Under the pieces are notes generated by a model, which did not search any database, was not told where the DNA came from, and saw only the letters and a program-made list of their open reading frames with translations. 64,000 bases of DNA, from assembly GCF_001269345.1 (NCBI RefSeq), contig NZ_CXOP01000002.1:434853-498852 (forward strand). Reading direction: 5' to 3'. Positions 62,720 to 64,000 of the stretch are shown piece after piece. The translations under genes and the position numbers were made by a program. The stretch's first letter is position 1. Each line of letters opens with the position of its first letter. Source of the stretch: Limnohabitans sp. 2KL-27. GTDB lineage: Bacteria; Pseudomonadota; Gammaproteobacteria; Burkholderiales; Burkholderiaceae_C.

Positions 62720-62736
62720 TGCCCCATGCTGGTGCA
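62720..62736. promoter_or_regulatory. Candidate NtrC binding site
   Basis: TGCCCC (62720-62725), five bases, GGTGCA (62731-62736): one mismatch from the NtrC consensus TGCACC-N5-GGTGCA. It is about 120 bases upstream of the sigma-54 promoter, the usual distance for an enhancer, and 11 bases from the comM start. Confidence 0.6.
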
Positions 62737-62852
62737 TGGTGTGTGTCCGTGCACGCAGACCGAGCGCACCGAACTTGTTTGAATGCCATTCAATCATGCA
62801 CAGAGTGAGAACGCACTGGTAATTGCCCTTGGTGAGGGGGTAAGAACAAGGT

Positions 62853-62867
62853 TGGCACGCTATCTGC
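62853..62867 (+). promoter_or_regulatory. Sigma-54 (-24/-12) promoter for the TorF-glnK unit
   Basis: TGGCACGCTATCTGC: GG at 62854-62855 and GC at 62866-62867 with ten bases between, matching TGGCAC-N5-TTGC with one mismatch. It lies 41 bases before the TorF-type gene. With the NtrC site it indicates nitrogen-starvation control. Confidence 0.75.
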
Positions 62868-62907
62868 ATGTGGTGCTTGTCCTTTCTTCACTTTTTTGGA
62901 GTTCCCC

Positions 62908-64000
<1,093 letters not shown>

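Overview
The window is a gene-dense, GC-rich stretch of betaproteobacterial chromosome. Orphan Bug/TctC binding proteins, monomeric isocitrate dehydrogenase, a split MetH, TorF-glnK at the right edge and the selenoneine genes together suggest Burkholderiales, most likely Comamonadaceae (Limnohabitans/Rhodoferax/Variovorax relatives). This placement is an inference from gene content; there is no rRNA. I see no phage, IS element or CRISPR array.

Layout. 1-2.2 kb: a cut DUF3237 gene, DAHP synthase (aroG), a probable structured small RNA with its own promoter and terminator, and a CBS-pair gene. 2.2-7.1 kb: an orphan Bug binding protein and a GntR-led polar amino-acid ABC operon. 7.2-11.9 kb: YebC, monomeric isocitrate dehydrogenase, a YegD-like Hsp70. 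12-15.2 kb: a 7TM sensor kinase/OmpR regulator pair and a short H-NS-like protein. 15.5-27.5 kb: DUF3297, CoA-transferase, hppD, recQ, queC, methionine synthase in two separated genes (the second behind an S-adenosylhomocysteine riboswitch), DUF6352 and an FKBP isomerase. 27.6-34.8 kb: a ynjBCD-F type transporter set, a DedA/flavin disulfide reductase fusion carrying an in-frame palindromic element, and DUF3047.

34.9-41.5 kb is the most distinctive region: a damaged tRNA-Pro, then a leftward unit of selenosugar synthase (senB), an NDH/SelD fusion (senC role), a double cupin and a CoA-transferase, facing selenoneine synthase (senA). egtD, which makes the hercynine acceptor, lies 6.8 kb away. 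SelD should make selenophosphate, SenB a selenosugar, EgtD hercynine, and SenA should join them into selenoneine. No ergothioneine-type egtB or egtC is seen here.

41.5-48.2 kb: a TRAP transporter with two dehydrogenases, a TauD-type dioxygenase and an SDR, apparently a catabolic set of unknown substrate. 49.3-54.3 kb: a PhnD/C/E/E transporter, a YfcG-type glutathione transferase and a haloacid dehalogenase. 54.3-56.5 kb: a YeeE/YedE thiosulfate-type transporter with a small membrane protein and a periplasmic sulfurtransferase. 56.7-62.7 kb: MFS, MmgE/PrpD, a second Bug protein, an SDR, comM. 62.7-64 kb: an NtrC site and sigma-54 promoter before a TorF porin and the start of glnK.

Start sites were chosen by ribosome-binding sites, overlaps and family length; doubtful ones are flagged. 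Family assignments rest on recognising motifs by eye, not on database searches.
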